Shown here: one piece after another, positions 57,255 to 64,000 of the stretch
How the letters are laid out: each line of letters starts with the position of its first letter
Numbering within the stretch: position 1 is the stretch's first letter
Assembly: GCF_052114085.1 (NCBI RefSeq)
Contig: NZ_JBFREB010000001.1
Span: 3,224,001-3,288,000, forward strand
Length of the DNA stretch: 64,000 nucleotides
Direction of reading: 5' to 3'
Source of the DNA: Leifsonia sp052114085
GTDB lineage: Bacteria > Actinomycetota > Actinomycetes > Actinomycetales > Microbacteriaceae
Notes under the pieces: model-generated
Seen by the model: only the letters and a program-made list of their open reading frames with translations
The model's database searches: none
Told to the model about the DNA's origin: nothing
Translations under genes and position numbers: made by a program

Positions 57255-58091
57255 CTACTTGCCCACGCCGCCGGCGAGACCGCGCACGAAGTAGCGCTGG
57301 CACAGGAAGAACAGGATCACCATCGGCAGGGCCGCCATGACCATCCCGGCGAAGACCACCGGGTATTGCGTGCCGTTCTTCGACATCATGTCGGCGAGGC
57401 CCACCGGCAACGTCTGCACGCCCGTGCCGCTCGTGAAGATCATCGCGAACAGGTACTCGTTCCAGTTCTGCAGCACGTTCAGCACGATGGTCGTCGCCAC
57501 GATCGGCATGCTCATCGGCAGGATGATCCGCCAGAACGTCGCTGCGCGCGAGGCGCCGTCGATCGAGGCCGCCTCATCCACCTCCCGCGGAAGGTCGAGC
57601 ATGTAAGCCCGCATCAGGAAGACGGTGAAGGGGATGCGGAACGCCGTGTACAGGATGAGCAGCCCGAAGAACGTGTCGTACAGACCCCACGCCTGGAACA
57701 GCTTCACCAGCGGGATCAGCGCGACGGTCGGCGCCAGCATCAGGCCGGCCAGCACGATCACCGTGAAGGTACGGTTCAGCGGGATGTTCACCCGGGTCAG
57801 TCCGTACGCGGCCCAGGCGCTGATCAGCTCGGTGATCAGCGTGGCGAGGACGGTCAGCGAGACGCTCGTGAACACGAAGTCTCCGACGCCCTGATTCCAG
57901 GCCTTGCCGAAGTTCCGCCAGAGCCACTCGCTCGGGAGGGCGAACGGGTTGCCGAACAGCTCGGCGTTCGTCTTCAGGGCGTTGGTCACCATCCACAGCA
58001 GCGGATAGAGGACGAGGACGGCCAGCGCGATCAGCAGCGCCCACATGAGAGCGACCCGGACGCCGTGGCCGAGACGGGCGAGGACTACCAT
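57255..58091 (-). CDS. CUT1 ABC transporter permease, fructosamine importer (FrlM/N-like)
   Basis: MalG-type permease, 278 residues, six spans. The EAA loop reads VDEAASIDGASRAATFWRII, the first span is ALMWALLIALAVLVLYPLLW, and the periplasmic loop has TNALKTNAELFGNPFALPSE. Its ATG overlaps the stop of the other permease by seven bases and has GGAGAGTGGA upstream. With the partner permease and binding protein it forms an importer that must borrow an ATPase. The link to fructosamines comes from the kinase and deglycase genes that share its operator. Confidence 0.9.
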   Translation of the reverse strand: MVVLARLGHGVRVALMWALLIALAVLVLYPLLWMVTNALKTNAELFGNPFALPSEWLWRNFGKAWNQGVGDFVFTSVSLTVLATLITELISAWAAYGLTRVNIPLNRTFTVIVLAGLMLAPTVALIPLVKLFQAWGLYDTFFGLLILYTAFRIPFTVFLMRAYMLDLPREVDEAASIDGASRAATFWRIILPMSMPIVATTIVLNVLQNWNEYLFAMIFTSGTGVQTLPVGLADMMSKNGTQYPVVFAGMVMAALPMVILFFLCQRYFVRGLAGGVGK

Positions 58092-59065
58092 TCCACTCTC
58101 CTCTTGCGCGAGTAGCCGAGCTGAGCCGCAGCGAGCAGCAGGGTGATGACGAAGATGGCGACGCCGATCGCGGCCGCCGATCCGAAGTCGTTGGTCACGA
58201 ACCCGGCGTGGTACAGCCACGTTCCGAGCACCTGGCTGGAGTTGTTCGGTCCGCCGCTCGTCATCACCATGACCTCGTTGAACACCTGGAAGGCGCCGGA
58301 GATCGTGACGATCATCATGAGGCCGGTCATCTCGCGCACCAGCGGCAGCGAGACCTGGAAGAAGCGGCGGATCGGGCCGACGCCGTCGAGGTTCGCCGCC
58401 TCGTACAGTTCCTGCGGGATGCGCTGCAGCGCCACCGAGAACAGCAGGACGCTGTAGCCGAAGCCCTGCCACTGGCTCATCGCGATGATCGCGAAGATCG
58501 CCGTGCCCTCGTGCCCGAGCCACGCCTGCGAGAACTGGCCGAGGCCGAGGTTGTCGAGGAAGACGTTCAGCAGGCCGGTCTGCGGCTGGTAGATGAAGTA
58601 GAAGAGCAGGCCAGCGACGGTCAGTGAGATCGCCGACGGGATGAAGTAGATGGCCCGGAACGCTTTGCGCCAGCGCTCGCTGCGGACGCTCTCGACGATG
58701 GCGGCGAGCACGAGCGCGCCGAAGACCTGGAACACGATCGAGATGCCCGCGTACCAGGCGTTGTTGCCGAGTGCCTGCCAGAACACCGGGTCCTGGGCGA
58801 GCTTGGTGTAGTTGTCCACGCCGACGAACGTCTGCTCGCCGCTGTAGATGTTCCACTTCAGGAAGCTGAAGACGACGTTCTGGAGGAGCGGCCAGTAGAC
58901 GAAGACGGCGAGCACGGCCAGGGCCGGGACGAGCCAGACCAGTCCGCGCCAGCGCCCGGCACCCCGCTTGGCCGCCTTCGGGGCGACGTCCCCCGGGGCC
59001 GGGGCCGTACGGCCGCGGTCGAGCCGCGGCCGTACGGGAGCCTGGGGTGCCTGGGTGGTGGTCAT
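58085..59065 (-). CDS. CUT1 ABC transporter permease, fructosamine importer (FrlN/M-like)
   Basis: MalF-type permease, 326 residues, with a ~40-residue basic N-terminus and six spans (first span WLVPALAVLAVFVYWPLLQN). The EAA loop reads YEAANLDGVGPIRRFFQVSL. The start ATGA overlaps the stop of the binding-protein gene, coupling the two. Open frames extending upstream run inside the binding-protein gene and are not coding. Substrate assignment rests on the neighbouring catabolic genes. Confidence 0.9.
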   Translation of the reverse strand: MTTTQAPQAPVRPRLDRGRTAPAPGDVAPKAAKRGAGRWRGLVWLVPALAVLAVFVYWPLLQNVVFSFLKWNIYSGEQTFVGVDNYTKLAQDPVFWQALGNNAWYAGISIVFQVFGALVLAAIVESVRSERWRKAFRAIYFIPSAISLTVAGLLFYFIYQPQTGLLNVFLDNLGLGQFSQAWLGHEGTAIFAIIAMSQWQGFGYSVLLFSVALQRIPQELYEAANLDGVGPIRRFFQVSLPLVREMTGLMMIVTISGAFQVFNEVMVMTSGGPNNSSQVLGTWLYHAGFVTNDFGSAAAIGVAIFVITLLLAAAQLGYSRKRRVEW

Positions 59066-60378
59066 TTCGCCTTCTCGGACGCCTGTCGCACGGCCTTCAG
59101 CGCGGCCTCGGGGGTGAGGCTGCCGGAGACGAGGCCCTCGGAGACGGAGACCCACGCGTCGCCGACGCTCGGGACGTTGGCCATGTCGAGCCACACGACG
59201 GTCGACTTCGCGTCGTTCACCAGCTTGGTGCCCTCGGCGACGGCTGGCGTCGCGATCTGGTCGGTGACCACATCCTTCACCGCGCTCGGCTGACCGTAGG
59301 GCGGGGAGGAGAGCGTCGTCGCGTTCTTCTTGTTCATGACGAACTTCATGAAGTCGAGGGCGAGAGCGGCGTTCTTGCTCTTCTTGTTGATCATGTACCC
59401 CTCGGGAGCAGCCTCGAGGGTCGCGGTGTCGCCTTTCGCGCCTTCGGCAGCAGGCAGCTGGAAGATGCCGAAGCCGTCCTTGTTGAGCTGGCTGTCCGCG
59501 GTGTTCACGGAGTCGAACTCGATGAGCTCCTGGTAGTACATGGCCGCCTTGCCGGTGCCCTGCTGCTGCTGGGCGGTGGTGTAGGTGACGCCGTTGGAGT
59601 TCGAAGCGTCGCCGGTGCACTGGGTGACCAGCTCCTGGAACTCCTTCATGGCCTGGATGTACCCGTCGTCGGTGTACTTCGCGGTCGACGGCACGAGGTC
59701 GGCCTCGAGCGTCTTCTGCGGGACGTCGTAGGCGAGGAGCTGGCCGAGGTAGTGCAGGCCAGGCCAGCCGTCCTTGTTGCCGAACGCGATGGGCACGTAG
59801 CCGGCGTCTTTGATCGTCGAGCAGTCGGAGATCAGCTCGTCGAGCGACTTCGGCACGTCGAGGCCGAGGTCGGAGAAGACCTTCTTGTTGTAGCCCATGA
59901 ACTTGCCGTCGACGTACTGCGGGATGCCGTAGTACTTGCCGTCGTACTTGAAGGCGTTCACCGATCCCTCGCCGAAGGTGTCGCCCCACGTGGTGCCGGG
60001 GGCGATGACTGAACTGAGGTCGACGGCCAGGCCGTTGGCGGCGAAGTTCTCGCCCCAGTTGCCGGCATAGCTGAAGTAGATGTCGGGGAGCGACTGCGAC
60101 CCGATCAGGACCTTCTCCTTGTCCTTGATCGCGTTGTCGTCCGTCTCCTGCGCCAGCGTGATCTTCACGTCGGGGTGGAGCTTCTTGTAGTCCTTGACCA
60201 GGTTCTCGAAGTACGAGCCCAGCGGGTCGCCCGCCGCTGCGGTCAGGATGCTGATGCTGCCGGAGTAGTCCGGCTTGGCGGTGATGTCGGCGGATGCTCC
60301 GCCGCCGGACGAGCACGCGGTGAGCGCGAGCGCCATGACACCCGCCGCCGCTGCCGTGATGGTCCTGCTCTTGTTCAC
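59062..60378 (-). CDS. Extracellular solute-binding lipoprotein, fructosamine importer (FrlO-like)
   Basis: Family 1 binding protein, 438 residues. Signal peptide and lipobox (ALTAC, cysteine near residue 21) are followed by a Ser/Gly linker. Conserved blocks include GSISILTAAAGDPLGSYFEN, SLPDIYFSYAGNWGENFAAN, YGIPQYVDGKFMGYNKKVFS and LGLDVPKSLDELISDCSTIK. I start at GTG 60378, six bases after GGGAG; the ATG two codons earlier would sit directly on that site. The promoter upstream (TTGATA-N17-TATAGT) overlaps an operator that also precedes the deglycase gene. It is first in the importer operon and probably binds a fructosyl- or glycosyl-amino acid. Confidence 0.88.
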   Translation of the reverse strand: MNKSRTITAAAAGVMALALTACSSGGGASADITAKPDYSGSISILTAAAGDPLGSYFENLVKDYKKLHPDVKITLAQETDDNAIKDKEKVLIGSQSLPDIYFSYAGNWGENFAANGLAVDLSSVIAPGTTWGDTFGEGSVNAFKYDGKYYGIPQYVDGKFMGYNKKVFSDLGLDVPKSLDELISDCSTIKDAGYVPIAFGNKDGWPGLHYLGQLLAYDVPQKTLEADLVPSTAKYTDDGYIQAMKEFQELVTQCTGDASNSNGVTYTTAQQQQGTGKAAMYYQELIEFDSVNTADSQLNKDGFGIFQLPAAEGAKGDTATLEAAPEGYMINKKSKNAALALDFMKFVMNKKNATTLSSPPYGQPSAVKDVVTDQIATPAVAEGTKLVNDAKSTVVWLDMANVPSVGDAWVSVSEGLVSGSLTPEAALKAVRQASEKAK

Positions 60379-60471
60379 GCTCATCTCCCGTCGTGCGGGT
60401 CGTGCGGTCGGGTTCGTCCGCTGACCCGTCTTTGGATCGTCATCCCGGCCGTCCAGCGACCGGTTGCGATG

Positions 60472-60500
60472 ACTATACGGGATTTTGGTACCGGTATCAA
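60472..60500 (-). promoter_or_regulatory. Promoter and operator of the importer operon
   Basis: On the minus strand TTGATA (60500-60495), 17 bases, then TATAGT (60477-60472) make a near-consensus promoter. The -35 and spacer are covered by the 18-bp site TTTTGGTACCGGTATCAA (60483-60500), a LacI-type quasi-palindrome centred on ACCGGT. Confidence 0.85.
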
Positions 60501-60547
60501 CACTGACCAATCACGTGCGTTCGCGAGCGCCGAACGGTGCGGTTCCG

Positions 60548-60604
60548 CGATTTGCGCCAAATCGCGGTTATACGCGCGCCATAACCGCGATTTGGCGCAA
60601 ATCG
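60548..60604. repeat. Perfect 24-bp inverted repeat (cruciform/terminator)
   Basis: Arms 60548-60571 and 60581-60604 are perfectly complementary over 24 bp with a 9-base loop. Each arm is itself a smaller palindrome, CGATTTG-CGC-CAAATCG. It lies after the stop of the LacI gene (minus) and upstream of the importer promoter. There is no U tract. Confidence 0.85.
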
Positions 60605-60622
60605 TGGAGGGAGGGGGCGGGG

Positions 60623-61723
60623 CTAGGGGCGCGTGGGCGGGGGAGCGACGGAGTCGCGCTCGATGAGGTCGGCCTCGAGGACGTGGGTGGCGACCGGCGC
60701 CTCGCTGCCCGCGACGCGCGCGAGCAGGCACTCGGCGGTCAGTTCGCCGAGTTGGTGCATCGGCTGGGCGACCACCGACATCGGCGGCGTCATGACGCTC
60801 GCCCAGGAGCTGTCGTCGAAGCCGATCAGCGAGACGTCCTCCGGGCAGCGCAGCCCCCGCTGCCGCAGCGCGCGCAGGGAGCCGGTGAGCGCGTCCGTCT
60901 CGGTGGCGAAGATCGCGGTCGGCGGGTCGGAGAGCGACAGCATCCCGAGCACCGCCCGCGTCGCCTGCGATTCGTTCTTCAGCACGTGCGTCACCAGCGA
61001 CGTGTCGAAGGGGATGCCCGCAAGCTCGAGCGCCTCCAGGTACCCGAGCAGACGCTCGCCGTCGCTCCAGAGGGCGTGGTCGAGGATGCGGCGGAGATCG
61101 TCCGCCCCGGCCGCCGGCTCGTTCGTGACGGGGCCCCACACGAACGCGATCCGCGTGTGCCCCTTCTCGATCAGCGACATCACGGCCTGCCGGGACGACT
61201 CCCGATTGTTGATGACGACCGCGTCGGCGTCCACCGTGTCCACCAGGCGGTCGAGGAGGACCAGCGGGATCTCCCGCTTGGCGACGATGTCGAGATGGGG
61301 CAGTGACGCACTGCGTCCGGCCGCCGGCGCCAGGGCGATCCCGTCGACCTGCTTGTCCACGAGCACCTCGATGGCGGCCGCCTCCAGCTGCAGATCCTCG
61401 TCGGTGCTCAGCACGAGCACGTCGTAGTCGGCCTTGCGGGCGGCGTCGCTGATCCCGCGCAGCACACCGGCGAAGAACGGGTTGCCGACATCGGCCAGCA
61501 CCACGCCGAGGGTGCGCGTCTCACCGGTGGTCATGCTCCGGGCGATGGAATTCGGACGGTACCCGAGCTCCTTCGCGACGGCCAGGATCCGATCGCGCGT
61601 CTTCGCGCTCACCGACCCGTAGCCGCCGAGGGTCCGGGCGACGGTCGCGCGGCCGACGCCGGCCGCGGCCGCCACCTCTGAGATCGTCGGCGAGGGGATG
61701 CGGTGGTCCCGCTCTGTGGACAT
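60623..61723 (-). CDS. LacI-family repressor of the fructosamine locus
   Basis: A 366-residue LacI/GalR regulator. The helix-turn-helix is TISEVAAAAGVGRATVARTL with the hinge ELGYRPNSIARSMTTGETRT. The effector domain contains VLADVGNPFFAGVLRGISDA, VDGIALAPAAGRSASLPHLD and SLIGFDDSSWASVMTPPMSV. The ATG has AAGGGGTGG upstream; an in-frame extension further upstream lies in the kinase gene. It lies between the importer operon and the kinase/deglycase genes, 34 bp after the kinase gene, so it is probably the last gene of that unit and binds the TTTTGGTACCGGTATCAA sites. Confidence 0.9.
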   Translation of the reverse strand: MSTERDHRIPSPTISEVAAAAGVGRATVARTLGGYGSVSAKTRDRILAVAKELGYRPNSIARSMTTGETRTLGVVLADVGNPFFAGVLRGISDAARKADYDVLVLSTDEDLQLEAAAIEVLVDKQVDGIALAPAAGRSASLPHLDIVAKREIPLVLLDRLVDTVDADAVVINNRESSRQAVMSLIEKGHTRIAFVWGPVTNEPAAGADDLRRILDHALWSDGERLLGYLEALELAGIPFDTSLVTHVLKNESQATRAVLGMLSLSDPPTAIFATETDALTGSLRALRQRGLRCPEDVSLIGFDDSSWASVMTPPMSVVAQPMHQLGELTAECLLARVAGSEAPVATHVLEADLIERDSVAPPPTRP

Positions 61724-61757
61724 GGCCACCCCTTCCTGATCCGGGGCGACCTCCGCC

Positions 61758-62678
61758 CTAGCTCGCGTCGCCCGCCGAAACCTGTGGGAGCGAGCCGACC
61801 CGCACCGACTCGTCGAGCGCTCGGCCGTGACCGAACGCTCCCTCGACCGTGCACTGGAGGGCGGCGAACTGCGCCGCCCGCCGCATCGACCGATGCACTG
61901 CGGCGCCACCGGCCCGCGCATTCCTGCGCCAGCCGGATCGGAGCAATTCAACCACGAACGCGCTCACGTACGCGTCGCCGCATCCCATGGTGTCGACGAA
62001 CGGACCGGGCACCGGCGCCGCATCGGAGTAGTAGTACGCATCGCCGTCGAACAGCACGGCCCCCTCATCCCCCAGTGTCCCCAGAACCAGCGAGGGGCCG
62101 TGCGATGCGATGCGCCGCAACTCCGCCCAGGTGTCCGTGCGCGAGAGTCCGCCGAGCGAGACCAGGGCCAGGTCGATCCACGGGCCGACAGACTCCAAGT
62201 ACTCACTCGTGCGGTACTCGGGCTCCGACGAGAAGTCGTACGAGCGCAGTATCCGCGTCGATGCCAGCTTCGGCAGCTCCGGGATGATGCCGGAGTACGC
62301 GCTCGAGTGCACCAGCGAGAAACCGGATGCGTAGCGCAGGTCCTCCTCGCCGAGGCGCACGGGGTCGCTGATGGTGACCCCGCCCTGGTTCCAGCCGAGG
62401 AAGCGCCGCTCCCCGTCCACCGTCTCGATCTCGGTCACGCCGTTGGGACCCGGGCGCACCGAGGACCGCGAGGTGTCGACCCCGCAGTCCTCGATGGCCT
62501 GCCGCACGAAGCGCCCCTGCTCATCGTCGCCGAAGACCCCCAGGTACGCCGCATCGGCGCCGAGCTGCCGGGCGAACACCGCGACATTCACGGCGTTCCC
62601 TCCCGGATACTCCACCCCACGGTCGACGAAGCGGTCGACGATGTTGTCCCCGAGACCGAGGACGCGCACCGTGCTCAT
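61758..62678 (-). CDS. PfkB-family sugar kinase, FrlD-like (fructosamine kinase)
   Basis: A 306-residue ribokinase-fold kinase. The N-terminal substrate motif is VEYPGGNAVNVAVFARQLGA and the ATP-site signature is FVDTMGCGDAYVSAFVVELL, with the catalytic Asp in GCGD. The short N-terminus (MSTVRVLGLGDNIVDRF) and overall length resemble fructoselysine 6-kinase FrlD. It would phosphorylate the sugar C6 of an imported Amadori product. It lies 10 bp downstream of the FrlB-like deglycase gene, the same functional pair as in Bacillus and E. coli frl loci. An alternative sugar substrate is possible, but the pairing favours a fructosamine. Confidence 0.85.
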   Translation of the reverse strand: MSTVRVLGLGDNIVDRFVDRGVEYPGGNAVNVAVFARQLGADAAYLGVFGDDEQGRFVRQAIEDCGVDTSRSSVRPGPNGVTEIETVDGERRFLGWNQGGVTISDPVRLGEEDLRYASGFSLVHSSAYSGIIPELPKLASTRILRSYDFSSEPEYRTSEYLESVGPWIDLALVSLGGLSRTDTWAELRRIASHGPSLVLGTLGDEGAVLFDGDAYYYSDAAPVPGPFVDTMGCGDAYVSAFVVELLRSGWRRNARAGGAAVHRSMRRAAQFAALQCTVEGAFGHGRALDESVRVGSLPQVSAGDAS

Positions 62679-62688
62679 CGGTCGCCGC

Positions 62689-63690
62689 TCAGTACGCCAC
62701 GACGCGGTAGTAGCGACGCAGGTCGAGCGAGTGGTCGCGCACCTTCGCGAGGTGCTTGCTGAAGCGATCGACGACCGCGTCCACCACGATCGGAGCCAGG
62801 ACGCCGCGGAACTCGTCGCTCACACCCGGCAGCGCGTAGTCCTTGGTGTCGATCACGGTGACGTCGTCGCTGTACTCCTTCGAGAACGCGATGACGCGGT
62901 CGGTGAGCGGGCGGGTCTCATCCTCGCCGGCGAACACGATGATGCTGGTGTCCTTCTCGATGAGCTCGAGCGAGCCGTGGAAGAACTCGGCGGCGTGCAC
63001 GCGCGTGGTCTTCAGCCACTGCATCTCTTCGAGGATGCACATCGAGTACAGGTAGGTGAAACCCCACAGCTGACCCGCTCCGGTGAGGAAGTGGTAGTCG
63101 TTGTCGGCGTGCTTCTCGGCGAACGCCTGTCCGATGGGGTCGGCCTGCTCGGTGACGGCGATGAGTGCCTCAGGGAGGGCCTCGAGGTCCTTCACCAGGC
63201 GGTCGTAGCCGTCGAACTCGCCGCGCAGCGACAGGAACTTGGCCGCGAAGGTGAGGAACTGCACGTCGAACGGCCACGCCTTGGGTGCCGACAGGAGCAC
63301 CTCGTCGACGGCGGACGCGATCGGGCTCTCGGGGTAGCCGGTGAACCCGATGGTCAGCGCTCCCTTCTCGCGGGCGAACTCGACGCACTCGAGGATGTCT
63401 TCGGTCGTGCCCGAGACGGACGCGAAGATCGCGACCGAGTCCGGACCGAACTGCGGGTCCGGCGCGAGCATGAACTCTTTGCCGATGACGGCGCGGACCG
63501 GGAACGCGGAGTGCGTCTGGAAGAAGCGCTCGTACGGCAGCGCAGCGGCGTAGGTTCCGCCCGCGCCGATGAAGTAGATGTTCTTCCAGCGGCCGGCGCT
63601 GACGCGCTCGGCCAGCTCCTCGATCTGCGGTCGGAGCGCGACGGTGCTCCGCACCTGCTCCAGGTATTCCTCTTCGTTGAAGCCCAGCAT
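62689..63690 (-). CDS. SIS-domain deglycase, FrlB-like (fructosamine-6-phosphate deglycase)
   Basis: A 333-residue protein with two SIS sugar-isomerase domains, like the isomerase half of GlmS. The first has NIYFIGAGGTYAAALPYERF and IFASVSGTTEDILECVEFAR, the second DYHFLTGAGQLWGFTYLYSM and HAAEFFHGSLELIEKDTSII. The C-terminus DHSLDLRRYYRVVAY is very close to that of E. coli FrlB (DHNPDDRRYYGGLVEY), the basis for this call. It would split the phosphorylated fructosamine into an amino acid and glucose-6-phosphate. The ATG has GGAGGGAG upstream, and the shared operator lies 23 bp further upstream. It leads the deglycase-kinase-regulator unit. Confidence 0.87.
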   Translation of the reverse strand: MLGFNEEEYLEQVRSTVALRPQIEELAERVSAGRWKNIYFIGAGGTYAAALPYERFFQTHSAFPVRAVIGKEFMLAPDPQFGPDSVAIFASVSGTTEDILECVEFAREKGALTIGFTGYPESPIASAVDEVLLSAPKAWPFDVQFLTFAAKFLSLRGEFDGYDRLVKDLEALPEALIAVTEQADPIGQAFAEKHADNDYHFLTGAGQLWGFTYLYSMCILEEMQWLKTTRVHAAEFFHGSLELIEKDTSIIVFAGEDETRPLTDRVIAFSKEYSDDVTVIDTKDYALPGVSDEFRGVLAPIVVDAVVDRFSKHLAKVRDHSLDLRRYYRVVAY

Positions 63691-63712
63691 GTGTCTCCCT
63701 CCACCGATCCGT

Positions 63713-63730
63713 TTTTGGTACCGGTATCAA
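63713..63730 (-). promoter_or_regulatory. Second copy of the LacI operator, before the deglycase gene
   Basis: TTTTGGTACCGGTATCAA, identical over 18 bp to the site at 60483-60500. Placed 23 bp upstream of the FrlB-like start codon, it would control the catabolic unit together with the importer unit. TTGATA is again part of it, but no good -10 follows at 17 bp. Confidence 0.85.
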
Positions 63731-63839
63731 TTCGTCTCAATGCTGGCACAGGGCACGACCGGACGCAAGCGGCGTTACTCCCGGAGAGCGCGGGATGCAT
63801 CCCCCTGGACGCGCACGCGCGCAGTGATTGCGTGGAGGC

Positions 63840-64000
63840 ATGCCAGAAAACCAGTTCACCTTCGACAACCCCGTTGACCGTTACCCCACCATCAAGCCCG
63901 ACGAGAAGCAGGTGCCGGAGCCGGGCCTGGAGAGCGACCTGCAGCCCGCCGCGGACCTGGGCGAGAAGAGCTACGTCGGATCCGGCCGCCTGACCGGGCG
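63840..64000 (+). CDS. SDR-family oxidoreductase (N-terminus only)
   Basis: The first 53 codons of a gene cut by the window edge. The sequence MPENQFTFDNPVDRYPTIKP and DLGEKSYVGSGRLTGR matches the N-terminal extension of the YghA/YhdF-like SDR group (glucose-1-dehydrogenase-like, general stress), in which a region rich in P and Q is followed by GEKSYxGSGRLxGR before the Rossmann TGGxxGIG. The ATG has GTGGAGG upstream. The cofactor motif itself lies beyond the window. Confidence 0.8.
   Translation, partial: MPENQFTFDNPVDRYPTIKPDEKQVPEPGLESDLQPAADLGEKSYVGSGRLTG

Noticed and set aside
1..64000. CRISPR arrays, insertion sequences, integrases or prophage genes
   Set aside because: No regularly spaced repeats, no transposase or integrase motifs and no terminal inverted repeats with target duplications were seen.

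Overview
The window is about 70% GC, densely packed on both strands, and reads like the chromosome of a Gram-positive actinobacterium, most probably Microbacteriaceae (Leifsonia-like). The signs are LytR-CpsA-Psr and VanY-type wall enzymes, a LAXTG-anchored surface protein, MsiK-style sugar importers that lack their own ATPase, a tRNA gene without encoded CCA, and many genes that start 6-7 nt after a TANNNT box (leaderless transcripts). The genus is an inference.

Layout. 1-5440 (minus) is a catabolic operon: a nitrilase-superfamily amidohydrolase, a CUT2 (ribose-type) sugar-binding lipoprotein, a double ATPase, a permease and a LacI regulator cut by the window edge. 5.7-10.9 kb holds a VOC protein, a flavin monooxygenase, an SDR with a divergent MmyB-type regulator, an orphan small protein and an alanine dehydrogenase/PNT-family enzyme. 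tRNA-Ser(UGA) lies at 10971-11055. 11.1-19.2 kb is core metabolism and envelope: LCP protein, HAD phosphatase, serS, lipid kinase, a membrane protein, pheA and pgm. 19.2-23.4 kb holds two exported lipoproteins (VanY-like, amidase_6) and an EmrB/QacA-type exporter.

23.4-29.5 kb is a complete cellobiose/beta-glucoside operon (binding protein, two permeases, GH1 beta-glucosidase, LacI regulator) with a strong promoter and two perfect operators plus a third degenerate one. 29.5-33.7 kb has a CGNR-type regulator, a DUF4190 protein, an MFS transporter running in frame into an SRPBCC domain, and a fluoroacetate-dehalogenase-like hydrolase; regulator and transporter share a 20-bp operator. 33.7-39.6 kb has a PAP2 phosphatase, SRPBCC protein, orphan DNA methyltransferase, HAD protein, a retropepsin-like protease facing a RimK ligase fused to an RCK_C domain, and a PrsW protease.

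39.7-47.2 kb is one gene for a ~2500-residue sortase-anchored surface protein. 47.5-49.0 kb is a TetR/epimerase divergon with three repeated operators. 49.1-52.2 kb is gadB-gadC glutamate-dependent acid resistance. 52.4-56.1 kb holds small lipoproteins, two hydrolases, a ChaB/Rho_N protein with a tiny membrane protein, and an AraC regulator. 56.1-63.7 kb is a probable fructosamine (Amadori product) utilisation locus: binding protein, two permeases, MFS, LacI regulator, FrlD-like kinase and FrlB-like deglycase, with one 18-bp operator in front of both transcription units. The window ends inside an SDR gene.
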